Positions 54,359-63,017 of a DNA stretch of 64,000 nt are shown here, in pieces (position 1 is the stretch's first letter; every line of letters begins with the position of its first letter). The DNA is from Psychroflexus tropicus DSM 15496 (lineage in GTDB: Bacteria > Bacteroidota > Bacteroidia > Flavobacteriales > Flavobacteriaceae): contig NZ_KB905344.1 of the NCBI RefSeq assembly GCF_000378765.1, positions 1-64,000 of the forward strand, in the 5' to 3' direction. A program made the position numbers and the translations under genes. The notes under the pieces were generated by a model. That model had not been told where the DNA came from and searched no databases. It was given only the letters and a program-made list of their open reading frames with translations.

Positions 54359-55786
54359 ATGCTCTTCAATTCCCTCACCTTTTTTATTTTTCTCCCTACC
54401 GTATTTATTCTGTATTGGTTTGTATTAAAAGGTAGACTATAAGCTCAAAATGTACTGATTCTCATTGCCAGCTATGTGTTTTATGCCTGGTGGGACTGGC
54501 GGTTTTTAAGTTTAATTGTATTTAGCACCTTACTCGATTATAGTCTTGGTTTAGCTATAGACAAATCGACTTCCAGGCAAAAATCCAAACTCTTGTTGTG
54601 GACCAGTTTACTGGTCAATCTCGGGTTTTTAGGCGTCTTTAAATACTATAATTTCTTCGTGGAGTCCTGGATTGATGCCTTTGCAGGCTTAGGCATCACT
54701 ATGGAAGTCAGTACGCTTTCTATCATACTTCCTGTAGGCATTTCCTTTTATACCTTTCAAACCCTTAGTTACACTATCGATGTGTATCGAAAGCAACTAA
54801 AGCCAACCTCATCTTTATTAAATTTCGCCGCGTACGTGGCCTTCTTTCCTCAGCTGGTGGCAGGACCGATTGAGCGGGCTACCCGCTTATTACCTCAGTT
54901 TAGTGAAGAGCGAGTATTCAACTCAAGTTTTGCAACCTCGGGCGTATATCTGATCATTTGGGGCCTGTTTAAGAAAGTAGTCATCGCCGATAATTGTGCC
55001 TTTTTTGTCAATCAAATTTTCGAGCAATCAGGTAATTATTCCAGTGCAGAATTAGGCTTGGGTGCCGTTCTATTCGCGTTTCAAATCTACGGTGACTTTT
55101 CCGGGTATTCGGATATTGCGATTGGTACTGCCCGCTTATTTGGATTCTCTTTGATGACCAATTTTGCTTTTCCTTATTTTTCTAGAGACATTGCCGAGTT
55201 CTGGCGTCGCTGGCACATCTCCTTATCGACTTGGTTTAGAGATTACCTTTATATTCCCTTGGGGGGAAGCCGAGTGCGAAAAACCTTACAAGTCAGAAAT
55301 GTAATGATCATCTTTTTAGTCAGTGGCTTTTGGCACGGCGCCAACTGGACGTTTTTGGTTTGGGGCGCTTTACATGCCCTGTTCTTTTTACCTTTGTTGC
55401 TTCTCAATGTGAATCGAAAATATGTAAGTGAAGATGCCTTGCGCCTTCCCCATCTGCTTAAAATCGGTTTAACCTTTGGCATTGTTTGTCTGGCCTGGGT
55501 GTTTTTTAGAGCGGATAGTATTAGTGAAGCTATTCAATTTTTAGGGCATATATTTGAAATGAACTCACTGAGTTTAGACGTTTTTACCAAATCTTCTAAG
55601 TACCTCTTGTTTTCAGCAATTATAGGAATGAGTATCTTACTGATGCTGTATTTTGAATTTAGAGCCTTTAGAAAGCAGCGAGTAGAAGTGCACTTACGAC
55701 CCTTTTCGGCGGCATTTGTAATAGCGTGTATTGTAGTGATGGGAGCCTTTAAAAATCAGGCAGATTTTATTTATTTTCAGTTTTAA
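54359..55786 (+). pseudogene. MBOAT-family O-acyltransferase (AlgI-like) with an in-frame stop at codon 28
   Basis: From ATG 54359 the frame reads MLFNSLTFFIFLPTVFILYW, the usual start of AlgI-like MBOAT proteins, then FVLKGRL, TAA at 54440-54442 and AQNVLILIASYVFYAWWDWR in the same frame. The expected residue at the stop is Lys or similar. The remainder is complete: RDYLYIPLGGSRV and the catalytic SGFWHGANWTFLVWG with the conserved His. MBOAT proteins carry acetyl groups across the membrane for glycan O-acetylation. A GTG at 54476 could give a product missing the first 39 residues. Either a recent mutation or a sequencing error. Confidence 0.88.
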
Positions 55787-55865
55787 ATAATTGATCGAAT
55801 GGAGCTTAAAACTATTTTCCTCAATAATACGACTGGCAGAATAAAAAACACTTGCTTTTGTTTCA

Positions 55866-55900
55866 AGTTCGAGCGGAGTCGAGAACCATTTACATCTCGA
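55866..55900 (+). repeat. TTCGAGCGGAGTCGAGA dispersed repeat
   Basis: GTTCGAGCGGAGTCGAGAAC is an imperfect palindrome also seen in inverse form near 15310 and 46535. It lies in the 284-bp gap between the MBOAT gene and its likely partner; no gene in the gap. Confidence 0.7.
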
Positions 55901-56070
55901 CTGAGTTTATCTCGAAGAATTGAGAGGCTCGATGCTAAACAATTCTCCTTTCTTGAATTGTGAGTATTTCTACTCATTAGCAATGGCTTCATCCAGAGCT
56001 GTTTATATCTCAACTCTAATAGAATTATTTAAATATGTCAAATAAAGATTTCGAATTTTAAAATCACCCA

Positions 56071-56949
56071 ATGACTAAATTCCTCAAAAAATTACTTCTC
56101 TACGGCGGTTTGCTTTTCGTTCTCCTCAATCTTCTCGTTTTAGGAAGTTTCTGGAGTCTAAGACAATCCGAATTTTACAAGCCTTCCTTTGCCGTGAATC
56201 AAATTAAGCTGGATTTAGATTACGTGGTCTTAGGGTCTAGTACCGGCTTAACCACCTTAAACACCAAACTTATCGATAGCTTAACGGGCTGGCAGGGCCT
56301 CAACCTGAGCATGGATGACACTGCCTTACCAACGCATTACTTAATGCTTAAGCATTTCTTGGAAAACGGTGGGCAAACTCAGCGTTGCGTTTTGGCGATT
56401 ACTCACTGGGACGTGGCGAATGCTTCACCGAGTATAGGAAACAACGATCATCGGTTTTTACCTTTTATAGCAGAGGATTATGTAGAGGATCACTTTACTA
56501 TTTTAGAAGATGAGGCTTGGTCTCCTTTGACTACAAGTCAATGGGTACCGATTTATGGATTAGGCTATTACAACACCGAGTTATTTTACCCTTCGCTAAT
56601 ATCCTTAGCTAAACCAACCTATCGAAACCGCTACGATGACAAAGGCAATTATGTGTATCCTAAATTAGGAAAGCCCTTAAAGGTCAAAAGACCTGAAGTT
56701 TCAGATTATCAGTTTAACAACCTGTATCTTGAAAAAATTCAATTACTTTGTCAGCAGAATAATATCGAACTGATCTTATACCAATCGCCCATGTTGAATC
56801 AGCACCAAAACACCCCTGATAATTTCCAGTTCATAAACCATTCAGGGCTATTATATCAAAAAACGAACTTGTTTTATGATGAGATTCACGTCAATAAAAA
56901 AGGTAGGAAAAAGGCAACAGAGGAGTTCGTGAAAGCAATTACTCAATGA
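56071..56949 (+). CDS. SGNH/GDSL-like protein paired with MBOAT (AlgJ/DltD-like role)
   Basis: The 292-residue protein has an N-terminal membrane anchor (LLLYGGLLFVLLNLLVLGSFW) and a periplasmic domain. YVVLGSSTGLTTLN stands in the SGNH block I position, and DEIHVNKKGR near the C terminus is the Asp-x-x-His block V. Such proteins complete acetyl transfer from an MBOAT partner to a glycan. The MBOAT gene immediately upstream is its natural partner; it carries a stop codon. The ATGA overlap at the end couples it to the next sulfotransferase. Confidence 0.8.
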   Translation: MTKFLKKLLLYGGLLFVLLNLLVLGSFWSLRQSEFYKPSFAVNQIKLDLDYVVLGSSTGLTTLNTKLIDSLTGWQGLNLSMDDTALPTHYLMLKHFLENGGQTQRCVLAITHWDVANASPSIGNNDHRFLPFIAEDYVEDHFTILEDEAWSPLTTSQWVPIYGLGYYNTELFYPSLISLAKPTYRNRYDDKGNYVYPKLGKPLKVKRPEVSDYQFNNLYLEKIQLLCQQNNIELILYQSPMLNQHQNTPDNFQFINHSGLLYQKTNLFYDEIHVNKKGRKKATEEFVKAITQ

Positions 56950-57743
56950 ATATTATTATTCACGGGCCTGGAAGGTCAGGAACCACGCTATTTAATAAGA
57001 TGTTTTCTTATCATCCAGATTTTGTGTGGTTATCCTCCTGGCAAAATAGATTTCCAAAACAAGCCTGGTTAGGAGTTTTCAACACCATTTACCAGAAACA
57101 AATGCTGGGTGTAGACTGGTCATCAGTTAAGAATATCCCTAAACCTGCAGAAGCTTATGGGTTTTGGAATCATTACTTTAAGCCCTTTTCATCAGAGGCT
57201 AGATTAGATGTTGAAAAGACTGAAGATTGCATTAATTTTATAACTTCTCTAAAACAAATATCTGGTAAGAAGAATTTTGTAACCAAGCTAACGGGGGAAG
57301 CAAGAAAAGAAATTTTGGATCAAGTTTTTAATAAAAATTACTTGGTATTGTGGATAGAGAGAGACCCTAGAGTTGTGGTTAGCTCCTACATCAAACAAAA
57401 ATGGTTTTATAAAAACAAACCTGAGGAGTTTGCGAAACTTAGCATGACTGATAAAATTGAATTTTATGCGAATTTTTATAAGCAGAATTTTGAAGGTGCT
57501 AAACCTTTAAACAGGAAACTTCTAAGATACGAGGATTTATGTGATGATCCTGTGATGTTTTTTGAAAGCTTACTGAAGGATTTAAATCTACCGTTTCATA
57601 AGAAACATAGAAAAATTATTGAACAATGGGAACTTAAAGTAGTGGATTGGAAGTCTTACTCTAAAAAGTATTCAGAAGAGGAGAAAACACTTTTCAATCA
57701 ATTACTCAAGGATGAAATGGTTTACTTAAATTACGAAGTGTAA
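56946..57743 (+). CDS. sulfotransferase, putative
   Basis: The 265-residue protein has IIIHGPGRSGTTLFNKMFS (5' PAPS loop) at the N terminus and WIERDPRVVVSSYIKQ (3' segment) about residue 138. A Sulfotransfer_3-type protein. Coupled to the SGNH-like gene by ATGA and followed after one base by a glycosyltransferase. Confidence 0.87.
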   Translation: MNIIIHGPGRSGTTLFNKMFSYHPDFVWLSSWQNRFPKQAWLGVFNTIYQKQMLGVDWSSVKNIPKPAEAYGFWNHYFKPFSSEARLDVEKTEDCINFITSLKQISGKKNFVTKLTGEARKEILDQVFNKNYLVLWIERDPRVVVSSYIKQKWFYKNKPEEFAKLSMTDKIEFYANFYKQNFEGAKPLNRKLLRYEDLCDDPVMFFESLLKDLNLPFHKKHRKIIEQWELKVVDWKSYSKKYSEEEKTLFNQLLKDEMVYLNYEV

Positions 57744-57744
57744 C

Positions 57745-59073
57745 ATGCCTTTTAAATTTCTCACTTACCTTCAACCCACACACTATTTTCGTCTTTTTAA
57801 AAAGGATAGAACATCAGTATTTCCCAAGGTTCAGGCTTTGCCTAATATGGTTTTAGACCAACTTATAAGAGATGAAAGGTATTCTTCTATGTTTGCTCAA
57901 GACTATGATCTGTCATGGAGGGCAATCCAAAAAGGCTATATCAGCCAGGCAGCAACCTACACCGATTTTGAGACCATACCGATTATCGATGAATACCGCT
58001 TTATCCGTAAGAATTTTCATAAAGCATGGGTGTTTTACGTCCTGTTAATTCGCTTGCTGTCATTTAACAACCCAATCACAGAAGTGTCTGCTTATTGTAA
58101 AACTAGAAAGGTGAAGCGAGTGGATGAGCATCAACATCCTATTCAATATACAGATTATAAGGACTTTAAGTCTGAACTCGTTCAGCGACAGCCATTTGTT
58201 TCGATCATTATCCCCACTTTAAATCGTTATCGGTATTTAAAAGATGTCCTCAAGGATTTGGAACAGCAGGAGTATACGAATTTTGAAGTCATCGTGGTGG
58301 ATCAATCGGAGCCTTTTCAAGTGGACTTTTACGATGAGTTTCAGTTAAATTTCAATTTGATACACCAGGAGGAAAAAGCTTTATGGTTAGCTCGGAATAA
58401 AGCGATTCAACAAAGTCAGGGTGACCTCATCTTGCTTTTTGATGATGATTCTAGAGTAGACACTGATTGGATTTCACAACATTTGAAAACGCTTGATTTT
58501 TTTAAGGCGGATCTATCCTCTGGGGTGTCGATTTCAACTCAAGGGGCCAAAGTGCCGGCCAATTATGCTCATTTTGGCATCAGTAGTCAGCTAGACACCG
58601 GTAATGTTTTACTCAACAAAGAAGTATTCAGACAGATAGGCTTATTCGATCGACAGTTTGAAAAGCAACGGATGGGCGACGGAGAATTTGGATTACGGGC
58701 TTATCTCGCCGGCTATAAAAACATTTCCAATCCCAATGCTAAACGTCTACACTTAAAAGTGGGGTCTGGAGGCTTACGCCAAATGGGGAGCTGGGATGGA
58801 TTTCGACCCAAAAAATGGCTGGACCCGCGACCGATTCCGTCTGTGGTGTATTTATTCAGAAAATACCACGGAAACAGAGCGGCCAGATGGGCTTTGCTGA
58901 AAACGGTGCCTAGCTCCATCATGCCTTATCGTTACAAAAGTAATTCGTTGCTGATGGTGGTGGGGGTGTTGATCAGTATCCTTATTTCACCTCTAGTTTT
59001 AGTTCAGGTTTTTAAATCATGGTCATTAGCGAGTGAGAAACTTAAGGAAGGGTCTAAGATTGAGAAGTTTTAA
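57745..59073 (+). CDS. family 2 glycosyltransferase with an extra N-terminal region
   Basis: The 442-residue protein has about 140 residues of unknown N-terminal sequence, then a GT2 domain: VSIIIPTLNRYRYLKDVLKD, VVDQSEPFQV and LLFDDDSRVD at the metal site, then MGDGEFGLRAYLAGY. A hydrophobic segment (LMVVGVLISILISPLVLVQV) near residue 415 may anchor it in the membrane. Last gene of the block; its stop opens into a repeat array. Confidence 0.9.
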   Translation: MPFKFLTYLQPTHYFRLFKKDRTSVFPKVQALPNMVLDQLIRDERYSSMFAQDYDLSWRAIQKGYISQAATYTDFETIPIIDEYRFIRKNFHKAWVFYVLLIRLLSFNNPITEVSAYCKTRKVKRVDEHQHPIQYTDYKDFKSELVQRQPFVSIIIPTLNRYRYLKDVLKDLEQQEYTNFEVIVVDQSEPFQVDFYDEFQLNFNLIHQEEKALWLARNKAIQQSQGDLILLFDDDSRVDTDWISQHLKTLDFFKADLSSGVSISTQGAKVPANYAHFGISSQLDTGNVLLNKEVFRQIGLFDRQFEKQRMGDGEFGLRAYLAGYKNISNPNAKRLHLKVGSGGLRQMGSWDGFRPKKWLDPRPIPSVVYLFRKYHGNRAARWALLKTVPSSIMPYRYKSNSLLMVVGVLISILISPLVLVQVFKSWSLASEKLKEGSKIEKF

Positions 59074-59207
59074 TAGTCTTTAGTCAATTAGTCGTGGGTC
59101 TTGGATCAAATAAGTTATAATCATCAATAGTATATTCGTATAGTAGAGTAGTCGAGTAATCGGTCGAGTGATTAAACCAATATACGATTACACGAATACA
59201 CTATTAG
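59074..59207 (+). repeat. paired 8-bp arrays (TAGTCGAG / CGAATACA types)
   Basis: Left part (59074-59168) with TAGTAGAGTAGTCGAGTAAT and similar units; right part (59176-59207) with CGATTACACGAATACACT. 59208-59261 holds nothing I can name. Confidence 0.75.
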
Positions 59208-59261
59208 TGACAAAGTCACACTAGACATTAAAGCTCGAGATAAAAAATACAAAATGCAACC

Positions 59262-60254
59262 ATGATCGAAATCGTTAACTATTCACCAACATACGAAAAG
59301 CAACATTTTGAGTTTGCGACCAGGATGTTTGGCAAACGGAGAAAGCGAAGAAATCCAGATTATATCTATTGGAAGTTTAGAGGTGAGCCAGGAAAAGAGT
59401 TGCCATCATTTAAATTAGCTGTAGAGAAAGGTGAAATTATTGGTCAGTTAGGTTTGATTCCATGTTATTTGAAAGTAGGAATGAAATCAATTGCCACCCA
59501 GTGGGCCTGTGATTTAATGGTTGACCCCGCTTATAGAGGAAAAGGGGTTGCTAAGTTACTTTATGAATCCGCTCACCAACAAAAACCTATTACTTTAGGA
59601 AGTGATCCAAGTCCTTCGGCTGAAAAATCAATGTTGAGGTCTGGGTATAAAAAATTAAAGAGTTCAACCAAGCAATTTATTCCTATTTATCTTGGAGTCC
59701 CTCTCCAAATGAAGGGTTTGCCTTATAAGTTTATAAAATCAGTTAAGAATCCATTTTTGTCTGTCTACAGACAAACTAAATACAAAAGAGAATTTCAGCA
59801 GTTGGATATCATAAATGAAAATCACCATGATCTTTTTCACACGAAAACCGCAAATGATTTGAGAATTCAGGTAGACGACAATTTTAAAAATTGGCGTTTT
59901 CGAGAATTTAAAGATTATTATCCAGGAGTTAAATTGTATAATTTATCTGGAACAAAAACCTACTTTTCCGGATACCATCACGGTCATATTTATTTTATTA
60001 CTGATTTAGAATTAGAAAATTCAAAGGACTTTTATTCGATTATAAATTTTATACTCAGTTTTTTACCAGAGAATATCGATAGAATTCGATTTCAAAATAA
60101 CATACATTCAAAAAAATTAGGAAGCCAACTGACTACAATCGAATATTCCACAAAAACATCAATTATCTATTACACTAAAGACAACGTTTTAGAAAAAAGT
60201 ATTCAAAAAAAGTACTTTTACTACACACATCAGGATTCTGATGAAAACATATAA
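59262..60254 (+). CDS. GNAT-family acetyltransferase-like protein
   Basis: The 330-residue protein has an N-terminal GNAT domain: RMFGKRRKRRNPDYIYWKFR, then DLMVDPAYRGKGVAKLLYES with the acetyl-CoA loop. The C-terminal half is unlike common acetyltransferases and may be a second, degenerate GNAT-like fold. Such proteins are often found beside deacetylases in polysaccharide loci. It shares a two-gene block with the deacetylase-like gene four bases downstream. Confidence 0.8.
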   Translation: MIEIVNYSPTYEKQHFEFATRMFGKRRKRRNPDYIYWKFRGEPGKELPSFKLAVEKGEIIGQLGLIPCYLKVGMKSIATQWACDLMVDPAYRGKGVAKLLYESAHQQKPITLGSDPSPSAEKSMLRSGYKKLKSSTKQFIPIYLGVPLQMKGLPYKFIKSVKNPFLSVYRQTKYKREFQQLDIINENHHDLFHTKTANDLRIQVDDNFKNWRFREFKDYYPGVKLYNLSGTKTYFSGYHHGHIYFITDLELENSKDFYSIINFILSFLPENIDRIRFQNNIHSKKLGSQLTTIEYSTKTSIIYYTKDNVLEKSIQKKYFYYTHQDSDENI

Positions 60255-60257
60255 GCG

Positions 60258-61073
60258 ATGAAGAAAATCATTTTAATCTGGGATTTTGACGGCGCTATTG
60301 GTTTGATCAATGCCTCTTATCCCTATAATTTTAATTTCAAGAATCTTCAGCGTGAACAAAACCAGGTGAAGCTAGCTCTCGATATATTAGATGAATATGG
60401 TATCAAATGTTGTTTTGCGATAACTGGCTTTTCTGCAGAAGAGGGATTAGCTCCTTATACCTTTCCAGCTTTGATTAAGGAAATTCATGACCGCGGCCAT
60501 GAAGTGGCTTCACATTCCTGGCGTCACGAATGGTCATCTATTTTTCAATTGAACCAAGTAGATAAAAGTTTAAAGAGAAGTCAGCTTGCCTTAGAAAAAG
60601 CCATCGAACACCAACAAAAAGTCATAGGTTTTGTACCTCCGCATAACCGCCCTATGTCTTGGTTAAAACGTGGGGCCTTTAGTTGGGGAGATCGCGGCAT
60701 TTATCCCTTCTTCAAAGCAGCCGATAATGAGTCGATTATTAAGCTATTGAAAGTAAATGATTATAGATGGGTCAGGGTCACCTACAAAACTATTTTTCAA
60801 AAATTTTTCAATTTGAAACGCAATCCAACTGGGACAGTGCTCAACTACAAAGGTGTTTTAGTATTGGAAAATCATTACACAGGCTTTGACACATTTGTGG
60901 TCAATCATATTCTAAATACCAATTATTCGACCTACACGATAAGTGCTCATCCCTTAATGCTCGACTTCCCCAATAAAAAAGAAAGTATGGCCAATTTTAA
61001 ACAATTTCTGGAGCAACTCAAGAGTTCAGGTCAGAAGATTGAGTTTGTAAAGCCGATGGAATTGGTTGATTAA
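60258..61073 (+). CDS. polysaccharide deacetylase-like protein
   Basis: The 271-residue protein has a NodB-type fold. WDFDGAIG (Asp9 and Asp11) stands at the first motif and HEVASHSWRHEW (His86, His90) at the zinc site; FVPPHNRPM resembles the RPP segment but has HN in place. It has no signal peptide, so it acts in the cytoplasm, perhaps on a sugar precursor. Deacetylation versus another hydrolytic step is not settled. Confidence 0.82.
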   Translation: MKKIILIWDFDGAIGLINASYPYNFNFKNLQREQNQVKLALDILDEYGIKCCFAITGFSAEEGLAPYTFPALIKEIHDRGHEVASHSWRHEWSSIFQLNQVDKSLKRSQLALEKAIEHQQKVIGFVPPHNRPMSWLKRGAFSWGDRGIYPFFKAADNESIIKLLKVNDYRWVRVTYKTIFQKFFNLKRNPTGTVLNYKGVLVLENHYTGFDTFVVNHILNTNYSTYTISAHPLMLDFPNKKESMANFKQFLEQLKSSGQKIEFVKPMELVD

Positions 61074-61084
61074 TTTATACTTCA

Positions 61085-61280
61085 TGTGAAGAAAACACCC
61101 CTTTCATCCCATTTCGACTTAGCTCAATGCAACGCCTCAAGGGGATAGAATTGAAAAAGCTTCCTCCCTGGAGGGAGGATTGAGGAGGGTGTATTGTTAT
61201 ATATATTGAGCAACTCAATAAGCAAATAATTAATAACTTTGAATCAAATAAACAACTCTAAAAAGGTCAACTCTATTTAG
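61085..61280. repeat. dispersed repeat piece in the 258-bp spacer
   Basis: ATTTCGACTTAGCTCAATGC and a CCTCCCTGGAGGGAGG palindrome are relatives of repeats near 15430-15550. AAAGGTCAACTCTATT near 61262 recurs at 62492-62507. No gene. Confidence 0.6.
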
Positions 61281-61331
61281 GACTCTACATACCATAAAAG
61301 CTGAACGAACAACAGTAAACTAATAACGAGC

Positions 61332-62435
61332 TTGAAAAAAATCCTTTTCCTCACATCCGAACTCCCCCCACAACCTGGAGGTATTGGTAATCATGCCCAT
61401 CAGCTAGCCAGGTATTTCTCCAATCATTACGAGGTAACTGTCATAGCAGATCAACGCTCTGAGGATGGCAAAGAAGAGCAAGAGTTTGATGAGCAGCAAG
61501 ACTTTTCTGTGAGTCGAGTTAAGCGAAGAAGGACTTTAATATTAACCTATTTAAAACGCTTCTTTATCGCAAGAAAACTTTTAAAAAAGAACGATATACT
61601 GTTAGTATCAGGTAAATTTCCCTTGTGGGTTGGAGGAGTCTTGTCACTTTCGTCCAACAAACCTATTGTAGTGATTATCCACGGGAGTGAAGTTCAGCTG
61701 TCTAATGCTTTAGCTCGACACCTAACCGATTGGTCGCTGAAACGTCTGGATCATATCATAGCGGTTTCTCGATTTACCTTACAACTGATTGAATCCTTAA
61801 ACTTAGAGGCTACAACGGTTATCCCAAATGGCTTTGATTTACCGAAAACAAAGGTTGAAAGCTCTTATGATCGCAATAACAAAGCAATACCCTTACAACT
61901 CATTACCGTGGGTAACCTTACCCAGCGTAAAGGTCAGCATAATGTCATAAACGTCTTACCTCAACTTAGTCAAGTCTATCCCGATCTGATTTACCATTGT
62001 GTGGGGATTCCTACCGAAATCAATCGGTTGGAGAAGCTGGCTAAAGCCTTAAAAGTGGAACAGCATGTCAAATTTCACGGGCGGGTGACAGAAGAAGAAA
62101 AGTTTGAATTGCTGAATCAAGCTGATGTCTTTATGATGCTAAGTGAGCAAACCTCCACTGGTGATGTGGAAGGCTTTGGGATTGCAATTCTAGAAGCTAA
62201 TGCGATGGGATTGCCTGCTGTAGGAAGTCTGAATTGTGGTATCGAAGATGCGATTGAAGATCAACTGTCAGGCCGCTTAGTCAACCCTCATGATGTCGAT
62301 CAACTTGTTTTGGCCATCAAGGATATCATGAACAACCAGAGTCAGTACAGTGCACAAGCCAAGGTTTGGAGTGAGCATTTCACCTGGGATAGGATTGGGA
62401 AGAAGTATCTTGAGGTGTTGGAGGAGTTCGAATAG
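61332..62435 (+). CDS. family 4 glycosyltransferase
   Basis: The 367-residue GT-B enzyme begins at TTG 61332: KKILFLTSELPPQPGGIGNHA, the sugar-binding glycine loop of the GT4 acceptor half. TVGNLTQRKGQHNVI and TGDVEGFGIAILEANAMGLP carry the donor-site glutamates. It stands alone between spacers. Its TAG stop begins a repeat array. Confidence 0.92.
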   Translation: MKKILFLTSELPPQPGGIGNHAHQLARYFSNHYEVTVIADQRSEDGKEEQEFDEQQDFSVSRVKRRRTLILTYLKRFFIARKLLKKNDILLVSGKFPLWVGGVLSLSSNKPIVVIIHGSEVQLSNALARHLTDWSLKRLDHIIAVSRFTLQLIESLNLEATTVIPNGFDLPKTKVESSYDRNNKAIPLQLITVGNLTQRKGQHNVINVLPQLSQVYPDLIYHCVGIPTEINRLEKLAKALKVEQHVKFHGRVTEEEKFELLNQADVFMMLSEQTSTGDVEGFGIAILEANAMGLPAVGSLNCGIEDAIEDQLSGRLVNPHDVDQLVLAIKDIMNNQSQYSAQAKVWSEHFTWDRIGKKYLEVLEEFE

Positions 62436-62572
62436 TCGTATAGTTGTATATTTGTTTATGGTTTATGGTTGGCGGTTGACGGTTCACTGTTAAAGGTCAA
62501 CTCTATTCAGAGAATTTAGAATAACGATAAACGAAAAACAGTAAAAACTCAACAAACAACAAACAACTAAAG
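62433..62572 (+). repeat. paired heptad arrays (GGTTTAT / AAACAAC types) before the third S23-like gene
   Basis: Left part (62433-62495) starts at the glycosyltransferase TAG stop and passes from TAGTCGTA-like units to GGTTTAT/GGTTGAC units. Right part (62521-62572) has AACGATAAACGAAAAACAGT and CAACAAACAACAAACAAC; its reverse complement is GTTTGTT-type. It ends two bases before the next ATG. Confidence 0.82.
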
Positions 62573-62574
62573 TT

Positions 62575-62925
62575 ATGGATTACAAAGATCTTGATGCTTG
62601 GAAAGAATCAATGAAGCTGGTTCAACTTGTCTATGAATTAACCCAAGTCTTTCCTAATGAAGAAAAGTTTGGATTGGTAAGTCAACTGAGAAGAGCATCC
62701 GTTTCTATTCCGTCAAACATAGCTGAGGGACAAAGTAGAAACTCTAATAAAGAGTATAAACGATTTGTTGAAATTGCCTTAGGCTCATCTTTAGAACTAG
62801 AAACTCAGCTCATCATAGCTTCAAGATTAAAATTAATCAAATCAGATCATCAGGTTTTTGAGCAAACTGAAAGCGTAAAGAAAATCATCCATGGTTTGAT
62901 TCGGTTTTTGAAGAAGAATAGTTAA
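62575..62925 (+). CDS. four-helix-bundle protein (S23/bAvd-like), paralogue 3
   Basis: The 116-residue protein has DYKDLDAWKESMKLVQLVYEL, LRRASVSIPSNIAEGQS, RNSNKEYKRFVEIALGSSLE and LETQLIIA, matching the other two copies most strongly in the second and third helices. Array pairs lie on both sides, as for copy 1. No other accessory gene is attached. The three copies are clearly diverged, so they are not very recent duplications of each other. Confidence 0.9.
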   Translation: MDYKDLDAWKESMKLVQLVYELTQVFPNEEKFGLVSQLRRASVSIPSNIAEGQSRNSNKEYKRFVEIALGSSLELETQLIIASRLKLIKSDHQVFEQTESVKKIIHGLIRFLKKNS

Positions 62926-63008
62926 TAGTTTACGGTTTATAGTCTACGGTTTTCAACCTACTTTCAACTATAAACGCTCAACAGTAAACAATCAACAGTA
63001 AACGCTCA
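62923..63008 (+). repeat. paired heptad arrays after the third S23-like gene
   Basis: Left (62923-62956) begins at the TAA stop with GTTTACGGTTTATAGTCTAC; right (62975-63008) has AACGCTCAACAGTAAACAAT and continues to ten bases before the next ATG. Confidence 0.82.
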
Positions 63009-63017
63009 CCAAAAAAA

